From: a virus | IMG/VR virus record: IMGVR_UViG_3300030098_006700 | Coordinates: 13,856 to 43,571 of that record | DNA: 29,716 nt | Strand: one strand, 5' to 3' | Shown here: one piece after another, positions 13,863-22,734 of the stretch | Layout: each line of letters starts with the position of its first letter | Numbering within the stretch: the stretch's first letter is position 1 | Notes under the pieces: model-generated | The model's database searches: none | The model's input: only the letters and a program-made list of their open reading frames with translations | Told to the model about the DNA's origin: nothing | Position numbers and translations under genes: made by a program

Positions 13863-16800
13863 ATGGCAGAATCTAAATTCTTACCCTTTCAGGACACCAA
13901 TGGCGATGGTTTAATTGACATTTGTGATATTATAACCGTTGAAGAACCGAAATATTGTCCCGAGTGTATACCCAACCCTAATGCTATTGTACCAAATTGG
14001 CATGATCGCACACGTTTTGAACCGTTTTTAAATGAGAAAATATGCCACTACCAAGTGGCCATCAAAGCTAAAAATCATACAACCACGGGTCTCCCAGACC
14101 CCGAGAAGGCTACTCAAGAAGAGGCTATGGAAGCCCTTACAGAAATTTTTGATGAATATTTTGAAATGGCTATAAAGGGGATGTTAAAGGTTTATAACAA
14201 AGATGACTCACAAGATAGTTTAGATATTGTCAAAGAGGCAGTCGAATATCATAAATTTTGGCTTCCTCCTCGTCCTTTGTCAGTTTTACAGCTTTTGTAT
14301 TCTGTACCCAAAGAGGTGATAGACGGCTTAGATGATAGAGAAGATGATGAAGAAGAGGAAGACACATTAGAGGGTCTCGAAGTTACTATTAGTGCCAAAG
14401 CCATCGGTCCAATGATGATGCGCGTACGGAAAACTCTCAAGCTATACACATCATATTCCTATATTTATATGGCTAATGATGGCGGTAATTTGCTCAGAGT
14501 GCAGGATGATGTAACATTTTATCTGGAGCCATATGGCGATTGGGGCTTTGGAGGCGGCATTATGTCAAATGTGCTGCCGCAGTTGGATAGTTTTTTGAAT
14601 AAATATGGATTTGCTGTTCCATATGGGGTATTTGGCGCAGACCTCAACCCATTTGCTGGATATGACAAGGTTACTGAATTGACTTTTACATTTGGTGATG
14701 GAACTGGCACAACTTACGATGGTAGGTCTGACGAATATGTATTGAAAAAGCTAAGTTTTTTCACAGAGGAATGCGGCGAAAAACCAATTATTTATAGATA
14801 TAATGGAAGACTAGAGGCCCTTAATAGTGAATCAGCATGGCGTGATAAAACAGCCATGGCATACCTAGCCAATTTGCCCAAGATGGATAGTGATATTATG
14901 GCCCGCGTTCCGATATCATGGCTGGAATTTGTTGAAAAACACACGTATCCTAAAATATATGGTACTGCTAATTTAGTTTTTGAGGATACTGTCAGTAGTT
15001 GTGTTATGGAAGCACTTCAAAATGAAACTAAACAGTTAGGTCAAGACATTTTAAATGAAGTGTTTAGTTTGGGTGATGCTATAGCATATAAATTTCATGA
15101 AAATTTGTGCAAGAAGTCGCTAGGTGAAGCTGAAGAAGAGAAAATAAAATTGGGACTCATTTATGATCCTGTTACGGGAGCCACCACGGATTTATATAGC
15201 ATGGCTCTTATGCAGGCTTATCAAACACTAGAAGATGAAGACCAAGTTTTTATGAATTTGTGCATGCGAATAATGAGCATGGGTGTTGGCTCTCCCGCAG
15301 GTCAAATGTTGGATGAACTATGGGCTAATAGTCTAGATGGATTAAAGTGGTGTGGTCTTACAGATCTTCTGATGGAGGTCGTAGGGTGTTTAGCTGGAGG
15401 CTTAAGTTTTGAAGAATATTTAGCTACAATTGTAGATTCAGCCTTGCGCGGAATGAACATCAATAATTTTGGTGATTTGTTTATTGGGCTTCCTCCTGAC
15501 AAACAAGCAGAACTTGATGCTCTTGTCAAAAAGAATTTAGAAGAAGGAAATATATTTTCTGAAGGCGATAGTGCTGACCAATATTCAGATTCATTAGCTA
15601 ATATGGGGGAAACGTCGCCCGCTAATGATAAATTTTGGGAATGGACGAAGCCGTGGGAAGATGATTCCATCGCCGCCGCCGAAAAGGCTGCTGGTGATAA
15701 AGGCCACATGACCCATGAGGAACAGCAACAAGATAATTTCAATGAGCGTACGCTTGTACAACAGTTGGACATTGGCTCAGAAGAAAACCGCAATAAGCTT
15801 AGTTCTAATGTGGTTATGGAAGCATATATTAAAGCACTCTTGGAAGTATACCAAGAAAACCTTTTAGATTTGGTGGATGAGTTAAATAAATTTCCAGGCG
15901 CCCAGCTAATTGCGAATGTTATTACATTGTTGGACTGCCCACGCCCAGCCATGATGAATCCGTCAGTATTTGATTTTATCAAAGATCTTGAATTGCCGTT
16001 TTGTCGCGATATGAACGATATTGCTTTTCCTAAGCTGGTTAATCCTTTCGGTTGGTTCCCTAAGTGGGCAGATATTACGTCCGCTATTAAAGATGCTGTG
16101 ATGTATGCACTACAGCAGCTTATTGTTACTATTATTGTCAAGCTAATAGTGAAAATATGTGAACTTATTGGTAATGCACTGTGTAACGCACTCGGAGTCG
16201 TCGGAGATGTCGCAGCATCACTTCCAGATCTTTTAACTGGCAGAGATAATTTACAGAACTTAATTAAAGAAGCCATTTGTGGAGAAGATGCTGATGACGC
16301 TGTGATTGAAGGTACAGTAATAGACATGGTAGCACTTTTGGGACTTGGCGGCGCAGCTTTTGCAGATACAGAAAAAGCTCTTATGTTTGCTGGTGACGTC
16401 AGTGGAGCTTTGACTAGATTAGAGTTAAACCAGTTGATGTTGGGAGAGCCGACAGAAGATACACTTAGAATTGTCATGAGCATTGTTGAAACACAACATC
16501 CTGAATATTTAGATGCTATTCCGAACAAAGAAAATGCCGCAGCCATGTTCAAGGGAATGGGTAATCTATTCCCAGCCCCATTTAGGGCCGCTATGTTGGA
16601 TTTCGTTCAGCAGTTGCCTGACAATGATGTAATGCCAGCAAACCCTTCATTGTGTGCCACAACTGAGCAAATTGAAGCTTTCAGTAATCTTCGTTGTGAA
16701 ATTTTGTCAGGCCGCGCCACACCAGAACAATGTTGTGAAATGTTCGATGACATACGAGAGTCAGCTAAACAAGATATCAGCGATCTTATGAAAGCGACCA

Positions 16801-19800
16801 GTAGGGGAGACTGGATTGCCAATAATATTCCTCCTATAGTATCCGATCCTGGCTGTGATAATGGTATCGCGCCCTTTGAGCCTGAAGTTGCGGCCTCCAC
16901 TACAACGGCTGCGCTTGGTAATCAATTAGAACAATTAAAAGTAGATTATAGTACCGATATGATCGGCAACGGCCCAAGCAATAGCGATTACGGACTAGTC
17001 AATATGATTTTATCTGATACGATGGGGAGGCCGCTGACCACGCATATGCGTAAAGTTAATAACCGAGCACGTTATGTAGATTTTTATATTCCCGATGGCG
17101 CACTGGATGACTTAGACGCGTCTGCGGGCAGCTTTTCTATCTGGGAAGCACTTTCGGTAACTAATAATAATATCTCCGATTATCAAGCTCAGCGCGGTGC
17201 CTATCCATCGCGTGTAGCTGACTATTTGCGAAGAAAATTAGAGGAGATTGGCGACGGAGATGTTGATGTAGAGCTTGGTAATAAACCTACAGGCACTGAT
17301 GCATCCACAAGAGAATTTGACTATGGCGAACAGTGGCCAGATTTTGATGTTACTGGGGAAAAACTTCATGAAGATGATCTCCCTGGCAGGCATGTTGATT
17401 TAGTAAAACTTCCAGATTACGGCTATAATGTGCGGATTGACGTCACGGAAGATAGTGATGGAAAAGCAGACGGAATTCAAGTTACACAACTTGGAAGAAA
17501 ACAAAATCCTGATATTTCTATAGAATATAAAGATGCTGCTTCTGGTGAGGGTCCTTATATAGATGAATCTAAAGGTCGCGCAACGTGGATATATGGATTT
17601 GATCTGTACGTATATTTTGCCGACATCCATAGAAACGATGAAACTGGTGAAATTGTCAATAGAGCCGATGATAATTTGAGAATTCAAATTGTAGAAAAAT
17701 TTAACATGGCTGGTGGTATTGATAAAAAATTAAAGAAGTTGATGCCGCGAAAAGAATGGAAAGAATATGAAGAACAATGGGAAGCCGAAGGTAGCCCATC
17801 GGTGATTTATGACGATAGATACGAATTCCTTGGAGTTGATAACACTTTGGCGGGCGTAATACACGCCATTGGCCCGTCAGAACCGCTGCCAAAAAACAGC
17901 CCGTTCCCCGAGAAGGCTACTCTGATTGATAAATTCGAAGCCTATCCTGAATTTATTAACAGCTTTCAAACATTGACTGAATATAGTCCGCCAACAATTC
18001 TATTGACAGAAATGGCGGAAGTTATGGATGATACCGACATGTCGTTGGATGCAGCGAAATCATGGCGCCAAGATACTATACAGAATGCCCTCCAAATGGT
18101 GTTTTCGGAAGTTTCTGCCAACACTGCTAGTTGGGCTTATGGCGCGAAATATGACGATCTTGATGATAAGGATATAGAATATGGATTTAACGAAGATGGA
18201 ACGTGGGTGCCATATGGTGATGTCAGAATAGAAATGGATGATGGAGGCTCACGCCCGCTGCGTAACAGAGATATGAAACTAGGTATCAGTTATGACCAAT
18301 ATTTGAATGAAGAGGCGGGGACACCCGAAGATACTCGCGTATTATACCTAGATCCGAATATATATGGCGGTCGTTATTCAAACCCTGCAATCTATATTAA
18401 GCCTCTCAAGAATGAGGGGTGGCTTGGGATGGTAGATGTTTTATTTCCAGATTTAAGTCCCTGTAAACCACAGACTTCGGACTTAGTTGATTTTGGGGAA
18501 ATTCAACAGTTGATTGATGATATATATCCATACATGCCAGAAGATGAGAGATTAAAATCATCTCCTGATTGTGTAATAGAAAAGCCTTATGCCCGCATTT
18601 TACCACGCCCTGCCAAGGCTGGTCTGGTTGGTTTGATTAAGGCCGCCATTAGAATTTATGGAAGCAATTTCTTTATTAAGTCTCTCCCTGTTTTTACTAC
18701 ATTTGGTCCTAAATTTCCAGATAGTTACAGTTCTGTATATGCTTCTTTTATAGTTGAAAAAATGGAAGAGTCTTTTAAAGATGCGCGAGGACCGTCATGG
18801 GTTATGTTTGATGTTTTCTCGGACCATGAATTTTGGTATGCGTTTTTAGAACAATCGGTCCAGATGTATTCTGTTTTGGTTGATGAAGGAAAGGTAGATC
18901 CTCCCCCATTGGTTTTGGCTGCTCTTTTCCGCCTTAATGATATGCAAGAAGAATATGATTATCCTTTCAAAGATGATCTCAAAGAAGCCCGAGATTTAAA
19001 TCTTGCAAACAGGTTTCAGAGCCTCAAAAGCTATAGGGAAGAAAAAAATCTATCACAAGTGCGGCAGACCGAGGAAGATGCTAAACTGATCTTAAAAGAA
19101 TTCGTTATAGAAGAATTAAACTTCTTAGCCAAGAAATTTATGTCTAATCTCAAGACTGTTAATATGAAACCACTTTATCAAGAGTTGGATTATTATATTT
19201 TAGATAATATGTGCGGCGCATCAGAGTTGACGCTTAATGCCGCAGTAAAACCAAACGGTTCATTTCAAGCCAGCTATATAGACATTCAAACAGAAGAAGG
19301 AAATGGATATTATACCAGTGGAAGCGAATTTGTAGTTAGTAAAGATATAGATGAATCGGGACTTTCGAGAGGTGAAGAATATATTGGTTATTACAATATA
19401 ATTACAGATGAGTATGGCACCCCTGTTTGGCGCAGTGGCGAAGAATATAACGAAGAAGCTCTACAGGATTTGTTAGCTCCAATGGTCAATATGACGGAAG
19501 TTGCAATTGGAGATGTCCCCGATTATGATACTGCCAGTACGGATTCATCTTTCTTCGTAGAAAAATATATTGTTGTTGATGGTGAACGATATTCTGTTGA
19601 CAATGGTGTGGCAGAAGTAAAAGACGTCACAGATCCCACACAATTAATATCGGATGTATATCCAGGTACTTTGGAGATAGTGACGGATGAAAATGGCCAA
19701 GCTGTTGGTCTTACTGGAAAACTAGGTGTACGTTATGGAATGAGATTTGGGGCTGTTGTGGATTCTCAAAAATATGAATTGACCGCAGTAGAAATAGATG

Positions 19801-20525
19801 CACTGGATACAACCATTAGCGCGTTTAAAACATTAGCGCCAAACAGCAAACTGTTGCTCTGCCTGCTACAACTTCTCGTGAAGGATGACCAATATAGGTT
19901 AGTAACGCGTTATATAATACCAGTTAATAAATTGACTGCTACTGCAGCAATTTATAATTCTCAAGCTTTCTTGTCTTCCATTAATCAGCTTTCTGTGGCG
20001 GAAAATGCAACTTGGCGTTCCGCCTGGAGTCCTTTGGATTATGAAGAAAATAACCCTGGCAAGCCGGGACTTTCTGCTATAGTTACGTTTGATTCAGATT
20101 ATAATGTAGAAAGTGTACAAGAAAAGCAATTAGGATTGCAGACTGCCGCCGGAGACTATGGCGAAGAAAATCCAGAAAGCAGTTATATTGGCTCTATGGA
20201 GGGATCGTGGGCGAACGTTAATGATCGCCAGCAAGCATGGACTCCAGGCTTTATAGAATATGATGATTGGGAACAAGAGACTTTGATTAATTCTACTTAT
20301 CGGATTAAAAAACTATTTAGAACATATTATAATTCGCGCGAATTTGATCCTGGCGATATTGCTAAGGCCGCCGGTCGTGCAGGCCCAGGTTCAATCTTTT
20401 TCAAGCGTATGAGGGACGCATTACGACCAGCCCCAGGGCGCCGTTTATTACCATGGTGGAGGAAGAGAAGGCTTGTCACTAATCCATATAATGCTGATGG
20501 TGAATTGTGTGAAAATGAAGATTGA
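13863..20525 (+). CDS. Giant virion structural protein (2220 aa), function unknown
   Basis: One open frame of 2220 codons starts at ATG 13863, with a weak GTAGG ribosome site. Residues 11-22 read DTNGDGLIDICD, an EF-hand/dockerin-type calcium loop with Asp/Asn at positions 1, 3, 5, 9 and 12, followed by a C-P-E-C pair (Cys32/Cys35). A very acidic stretch lies near residues 156-172. A helical hydrophobic region (about 745-790, LIVTIIVKLIVKICELI) could be a membrane segment or a buried helix. The rest alternates acidic, Asp/Tyr-rich strands with helices. It immediately precedes gp25 and gp6, suggesting a baseplate or tail role rather than a typical helical tape measure. The C-terminus is basic (RAGPGSIFFKRMRDALR). 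I do not recognise any enzyme motif. Its size and lack of close family memory make it the largest unknown here. Confidence 0.75.
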   Translation: MAESKFLPFQDTNGDGLIDICDIITVEEPKYCPECIPNPNAIVPNWHDRTRFEPFLNEKICHYQVAIKAKNHTTTGLPDPEKATQEEAMEALTEIFDEYFEMAIKGMLKVYNKDDSQDSLDIVKEAVEYHKFWLPPRPLSVLQLLYSVPKEVIDGLDDREDDEEEEDTLEGLEVTISAKAIGPMMMRVRKTLKLYTSYSYIYMANDGGNLLRVQDDVTFYLEPYGDWGFGGGIMSNVLPQLDSFLNKYGFAVPYGVFGADLNPFAGYDKVTELTFTFGDGTGTTYDGRSDEYVLKKLSFFTEECGEKPIIYRYNGRLEALNSESAWRDKTAMAYLANLPKMDSDIMARVPISWLEFVEKHTYPKIYGTANLVFEDTVSSCVMEALQNETKQLGQDILNEVFSLGDAIAYKFHENLCKKSLGEAEEEKIKLGLIYDPVTGATTDLYSMALMQAYQTLEDEDQVFMNLCMRIMSMGVGSPAGQMLDELWANSLDGLKWCGLTDLLMEVVGCLAGGLSFEEYLATIVDSALRGMNINNFGDLFIGLPPDKQAELDALVKKNLEEGNIFSEGDSADQYSDSLANMGETSPANDKFWEWTKPWEDDSIAAAEKAAGDKGHMTHEEQQQDNFNERTLVQQLDIGSEENRNKLSSNVVMEAYIKALLEVYQENLLDLVDELNKFPGAQLIANVITLLDCPRPAMMNPSVFDFIKDLELPFCRDMNDIAFPKLVNPFGWFPKWADITSAIKDAVMYALQQLIVTIIVKLIVKICELIGNALCNALGVVGDVAASLPDLLTGRDNLQNLIKEAICGEDADDAVIEGTVIDMVALLGLGGAAFADTEKALMFAGDVSGALTRLELNQLMLGEPTEDTLRIVMSIVETQHPEYLDAIPNKENAAAMFKGMGNLFPAPFRAAMLDFVQQLPDNDVMPANPSLCATTEQIEAFSNLRCEILSGRATPEQCCEMFDDIRESAKQDISDLMKATSRGDWIANNIPPIVSDPGCDNGIAPFEPEVAASTTTAALGNQLEQLKVDYSTDMIGNGPSNSDYGLVNMILSDTMGRPLTTHMRKVNNRARYVDFYIPDGALDDLDASAGSFSIWEALSVTNNNISDYQAQRGAYPSRVADYLRRKLEEIGDGDVDVELGNKPTGTDASTREFDYGEQWPDFDVTGEKLHEDDLPGRHVDLVKLPDYGYNVRIDVTEDSDGKADGIQVTQLGRKQNPDISIEYKDAASGEGPYIDESKGRATWIYGFDLYVYFADIHRNDETGEIVNRADDNLRIQIVEKFNMAGGIDKKLKKLMPRKEWKEYEEQWEAEGSPSVIYDDRYEFLGVDNTLAGVIHAIGPSEPLPKNSPFPEKATLIDKFEAYPEFINSFQTLTEYSPPTILLTEMAEVMDDTDMSLDAAKSWRQDTIQNALQMVFSEVSANTASWAYGAKYDDLDDKDIEYGFNEDGTWVPYGDVRIEMDDGGSRPLRNRDMKLGISYDQYLNEEAGTPEDTRVLYLDPNIYGGRYSNPAIYIKPLKNEGWLGMVDVLFPDLSPCKPQTSDLVDFGEIQQLIDDIYPYMPEDERLKSSPDCVIEKPYARILPRPAKAGLVGLIKAAIRIYGSNFFIKSLPVFTTFGPKFPDSYSSVYASFIVEKMEESFKDARGPSWVMFDVFSDHEFWYAFLEQSVQMYSVLVDEGKVDPPPLVLAALFRLNDMQEEYDYPFKDDLKEARDLNLANRFQSLKSYREEKNLSQVRQTEEDAKLILKEFVIEELNFLAKKFMSNLKTVNMKPLYQELDYYILDNMCGASELTLNAAVKPNGSFQASYIDIQTEEGNGYYTSGSEFVVSKDIDESGLSRGEEYIGYYNIITDEYGTPVWRSGEEYNEEALQDLLAPMVNMTEVAIGDVPDYDTASTDSSFFVEKYIVVDGERYSVDNGVAEVKDVTDPTQLISDVYPGTLEIVTDENGQAVGLTGKLGVRYGMRFGAVVDSQKYELTAVEIDALDTTISAFKTLAPNSKLLLCLLQLLVKDDQYRLVTRYIIPVNKLTATAAIYNSQAFLSSINQLSVAENATWRSAWSPLDYEENNPGKPGLSAIVTFDSDYNVESVQEKQLGLQTAAGDYGEENPESSYIGSMEGSWANVNDRQQAWTPGFIEYDDWEQETLINSTYRIKKLFRTYYNSREFDPGDIAKAAGRAGPGSIFFKRMRDALRPAPGRRLLPWWRKRRLVTNPYNADGELCENED

Positions 20526-20537
20526 GGGTATTTATAG
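20526..20537 (-). promoter_or_regulatory. TATAAATA late-promoter match on the minus strand
   Basis: Read on the minus strand, the bases are CTATAAATACCC, containing the exact T4 late consensus TATAAATA. They fill the short gap between the 2220-aa gene and gp25. Facing leftwards, a promoter here would make RNA antisense to the giant gene, as no minus-strand gene is supported. The match may be chance in AT-rich DNA. Confidence 0.25.
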
Positions 20538-20552
20538 AAGCGAGGAAAAAAG

Positions 20553-20921
20553 ATGAGTGGATTTGGACCCCGTTTGCCGATAACTTATAGCGACATAGAC
20601 GGATACATGCTATTAAAAGATTATGCTTCAGTTATACGGCAAAATTTTAAAATGTTAATTCTCACCAACCCTGGTGAAAGAATAATGGAACCTGACTATG
20701 GCGTGGGGATGTCGCGCTTTTTATTCGAAAACTTTAGTGACACGACATATGCAGACATAGATAGAAGGATTAGACAACAAACTAAAATTTACATGCCTTT
20801 TATAAACATTGTCGAAGTTCAATTTAATGCACCTGATCTTGATTCAAATACTTTGAACGTTTCCATTAAATATTCCATCCCACAAATCGGAGCGTTCGAT
20901 TTACTTCAATTTACTATTTAA
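20553..20921 (+). CDS. 25: Baseplate wedge protein, T4 gp25-like
   Basis: A 122-residue protein of the GPW/gp25 family, about the size of T4 gp25 (132). The family core is plain: QNFKMLILTNPGERIMEPDY followed by GVGMSRFLFEN, where the N-P-G-E-R and G-x-G-x-x-x-x-L-F-E motifs are diagnostic. The protein ends with VSIKYSIPQIGAFDLLQFTI. gp25 joins gp6 and gp53 in the wedge core and contacts the sheath of contractile tails, so it is one of the best markers that this phage has a contractile tail. Ribosome site GAGGAAA (20542-20548) has the same form as that of the gene at 12904. The next gene, gp6-like, starts 16 bases downstream. Confidence 0.93.
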   Translation: MSGFGPRLPITYSDIDGYMLLKDYASVIRQNFKMLILTNPGERIMEPDYGVGMSRFLFENFSDTTYADIDRRIRQQTKIYMPFINIVEVQFNAPDLDSNTLNVSIKYSIPQIGAFDLLQFTI

Positions 20922-20937
20922 AAAATGAGGGCTTTTT

Positions 20938-22734
20938 ATGTCAGATGAGCAAAAAAAAATAGTTCCTATAGATTATACACATCGAGAATTTCAAGAAATT
21001 CGACAAGATCTTATTGGAATAGCGGAAAGATTTTATCCGGATACTTTTCAAGATTTTAGTGAAGGTTCTTTCGGGGCCATGATGGTAGATGCGGTGGCCT
21101 ATGTTGCCGACCAGTTAAACTTCTATTTAGATTATAATATCAATGAAACGTTTTTAGATACAGCATATCAATATAGCAACATTGTGCGCCATGGTCGAAT
21201 TATGGGATATAAAGATCCTGGCCCTCCTTCAACTTACGGAACCGTTGCATTGTTTGCAGTAATCCCTGCTTCAGCAACTGGTTTGGGTCCAGACAGTTCA
21301 TATCTGCCAATAATCAAGCGCGGAACATCATTCACATCGTCTGGCGGCTTGTCATTCATTTTAACAGAAAATGTTGACCTGGCATCACCAAAAAATTTGA
21401 CTGTAGTTGCTCGTGTTGATGCTGCGACTCAGGCGCCAACACATTACGCCATAAAAGCATATGGAACGGTTGTATCGGGCAGGTACGGAACTCAACAAAT
21501 TAGCGTTGGCTCTTATACAAGATTTCCAAGATTTTCTCTTAATTCGCCCAATATTGTAGAAATTATATCTGTTGTTGATACAGAGGGGAACGAATATTTT
21601 GAGGTGGATTATCTCGCACAGGATATGGTCTTTAAAGAAATTCCTAACAACAATTTTAAAAATGATAACGTACCTTCGGTGCTTAAACCATATTTGGTGT
21701 CGAGAAAATTTGTTGTAGAGAGAGATAGAAATGGTGTTGCACTTCAATTTGGAAGTGGAGATAGTGGTACATCAAACGTCATAGTAGATCCGCAGTCAGT
21801 TGCTATTAATTTACATGGCAAGGATTACGTAACCGACACAACATTTGATCCCACACGCTTATCTAAAGATACAATTAATGGAATTGTGCCAGTAAATACA
21901 ACTCTAACTGTTACTTATCGAGTTACAAATACGGCTAACTCGAATGTTGCAGCGCAGAAATTAAATAATGTTTCGAGAGTTAATTTGGAATTCAAGGATC
22001 GCCAATCTTTAAACCCAACCACTGTCGGTGAAATTCGTTCTTCGATTGAAGTTAATAATGAAACTCCTATTGTGGGTAGTGTATCATCACCAACGACGAT
22101 GGATATAAAAAGGCGCATCTATGACACTTTCCCAACACAGAACCGTGCAGTAACACAGGCTGATTATGAAAATATCGCTTATCGCATGCCTGGAAAGTTT
22201 GGATCGGTTAAACGCTGTTCTGTGCAGCGAGATCCAGATTCGATGAAAAGAAACCTTAATATGTACGTTATTTCAGAAGATCAATTTGGTAAATTGACAC
22301 AAAGTAATGCAGTTATAAAAAACAACTTAAAAACTTGGCTGAATCAGTATAGAATGTTAAGCGATACGATTGATATCTTGGATGCTTATATAATTAACTT
22401 TGGAATCGAGTTTATAGTAACCCCTCAACTTGGTGCGGATCGCTATGATGTCCTTGATGCGTGTATCGCACAACTGACTCGCAAATTTATGAATCCGTAT
22501 TTTATTGGAGAACACCTGTATGTGACTGATATTTATAGTGAACTCAACAAAGTTAAAGGGGTTTTAGATGTTACTAAAGTGGTAATAACGAACAAGTCGG
22601 GTGGCAATTACTCAAGTACAGAATTTAATATTAACCAGAACATGTCGCCAGAAGGAACGTATGTGATTTCTCCTAAAAATTCACTCTTCGAGCTTAAATA
22701 CCCCCAGACAGATATTGTAGGAAAAGTTAGATAA
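20938..22734 (+). CDS. 6: Baseplate wedge protein, T4 gp6/phage J-like
   Basis: A 598-residue protein matching the gp6 wedge family (T4 gp6 is 660 residues). The N-terminal helix DYTHREFQEIRQDLIGIAER and SEGSFGAMMVDAVAYVADQLNFYLD followed by the ETFLDTA stretch are typical of gp6/J baseplate proteins. Later NRAVTQADYENIAYRMPGKFGSVKR matches the family's conserved core (the R-A-V-T-x-x-D-Y motif). In contractile tails gp6 forms the inner iris ring around the hub and holds the wedges together. The start is ATG 20938, with GAGGG about 7 bases upstream; the stop TAA overlaps the next ATG by one base. Confidence 0.9.
   Translation: MSDEQKKIVPIDYTHREFQEIRQDLIGIAERFYPDTFQDFSEGSFGAMMVDAVAYVADQLNFYLDYNINETFLDTAYQYSNIVRHGRIMGYKDPGPPSTYGTVALFAVIPASATGLGPDSSYLPIIKRGTSFTSSGGLSFILTENVDLASPKNLTVVARVDAATQAPTHYAIKAYGTVVSGRYGTQQISVGSYTRFPRFSLNSPNIVEIISVVDTEGNEYFEVDYLAQDMVFKEIPNNNFKNDNVPSVLKPYLVSRKFVVERDRNGVALQFGSGDSGTSNVIVDPQSVAINLHGKDYVTDTTFDPTRLSKDTINGIVPVNTTLTVTYRVTNTANSNVAAQKLNNVSRVNLEFKDRQSLNPTTVGEIRSSIEVNNETPIVGSVSSPTTMDIKRRIYDTFPTQNRAVTQADYENIAYRMPGKFGSVKRCSVQRDPDSMKRNLNMYVISEDQFGKLTQSNAVIKNNLKTWLNQYRMLSDTIDILDAYIINFGIEFIVTPQLGADRYDVLDACIAQLTRKFMNPYFIGEHLYVTDIYSELNKVKGVLDVTKVVITNKSGGNYSSTEFNINQNMSPEGTYVISPKNSLFELKYPQTDIVGKVR
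22695..22706 (+). promoter_or_regulatory. Candidate late promoter, TTAAATACCCCC
   Basis: TTAAATACCCCC lies inside the end of the gp6-like gene, about 30 bases before the ATG at 22734. It shares TTAAATACCCC with the site before the gene at 12904. It codes for Leu-Lys-Tyr-Pro, so chance is possible; repeated position upstream of structural genes is the argument for a promoter read by the gp55-like factor. Confidence 0.3.

Noticed and set aside
15302-16552. Minus-strand open frame of 416 codons inside the 2220-aa gene
   Set aside because: Its codon third positions coincide with the third positions of the sense gene, a frame in which long antisense openings are common. The translation is Ser-rich, has no recognisable domain, and no ribosome site or promoter was seen.
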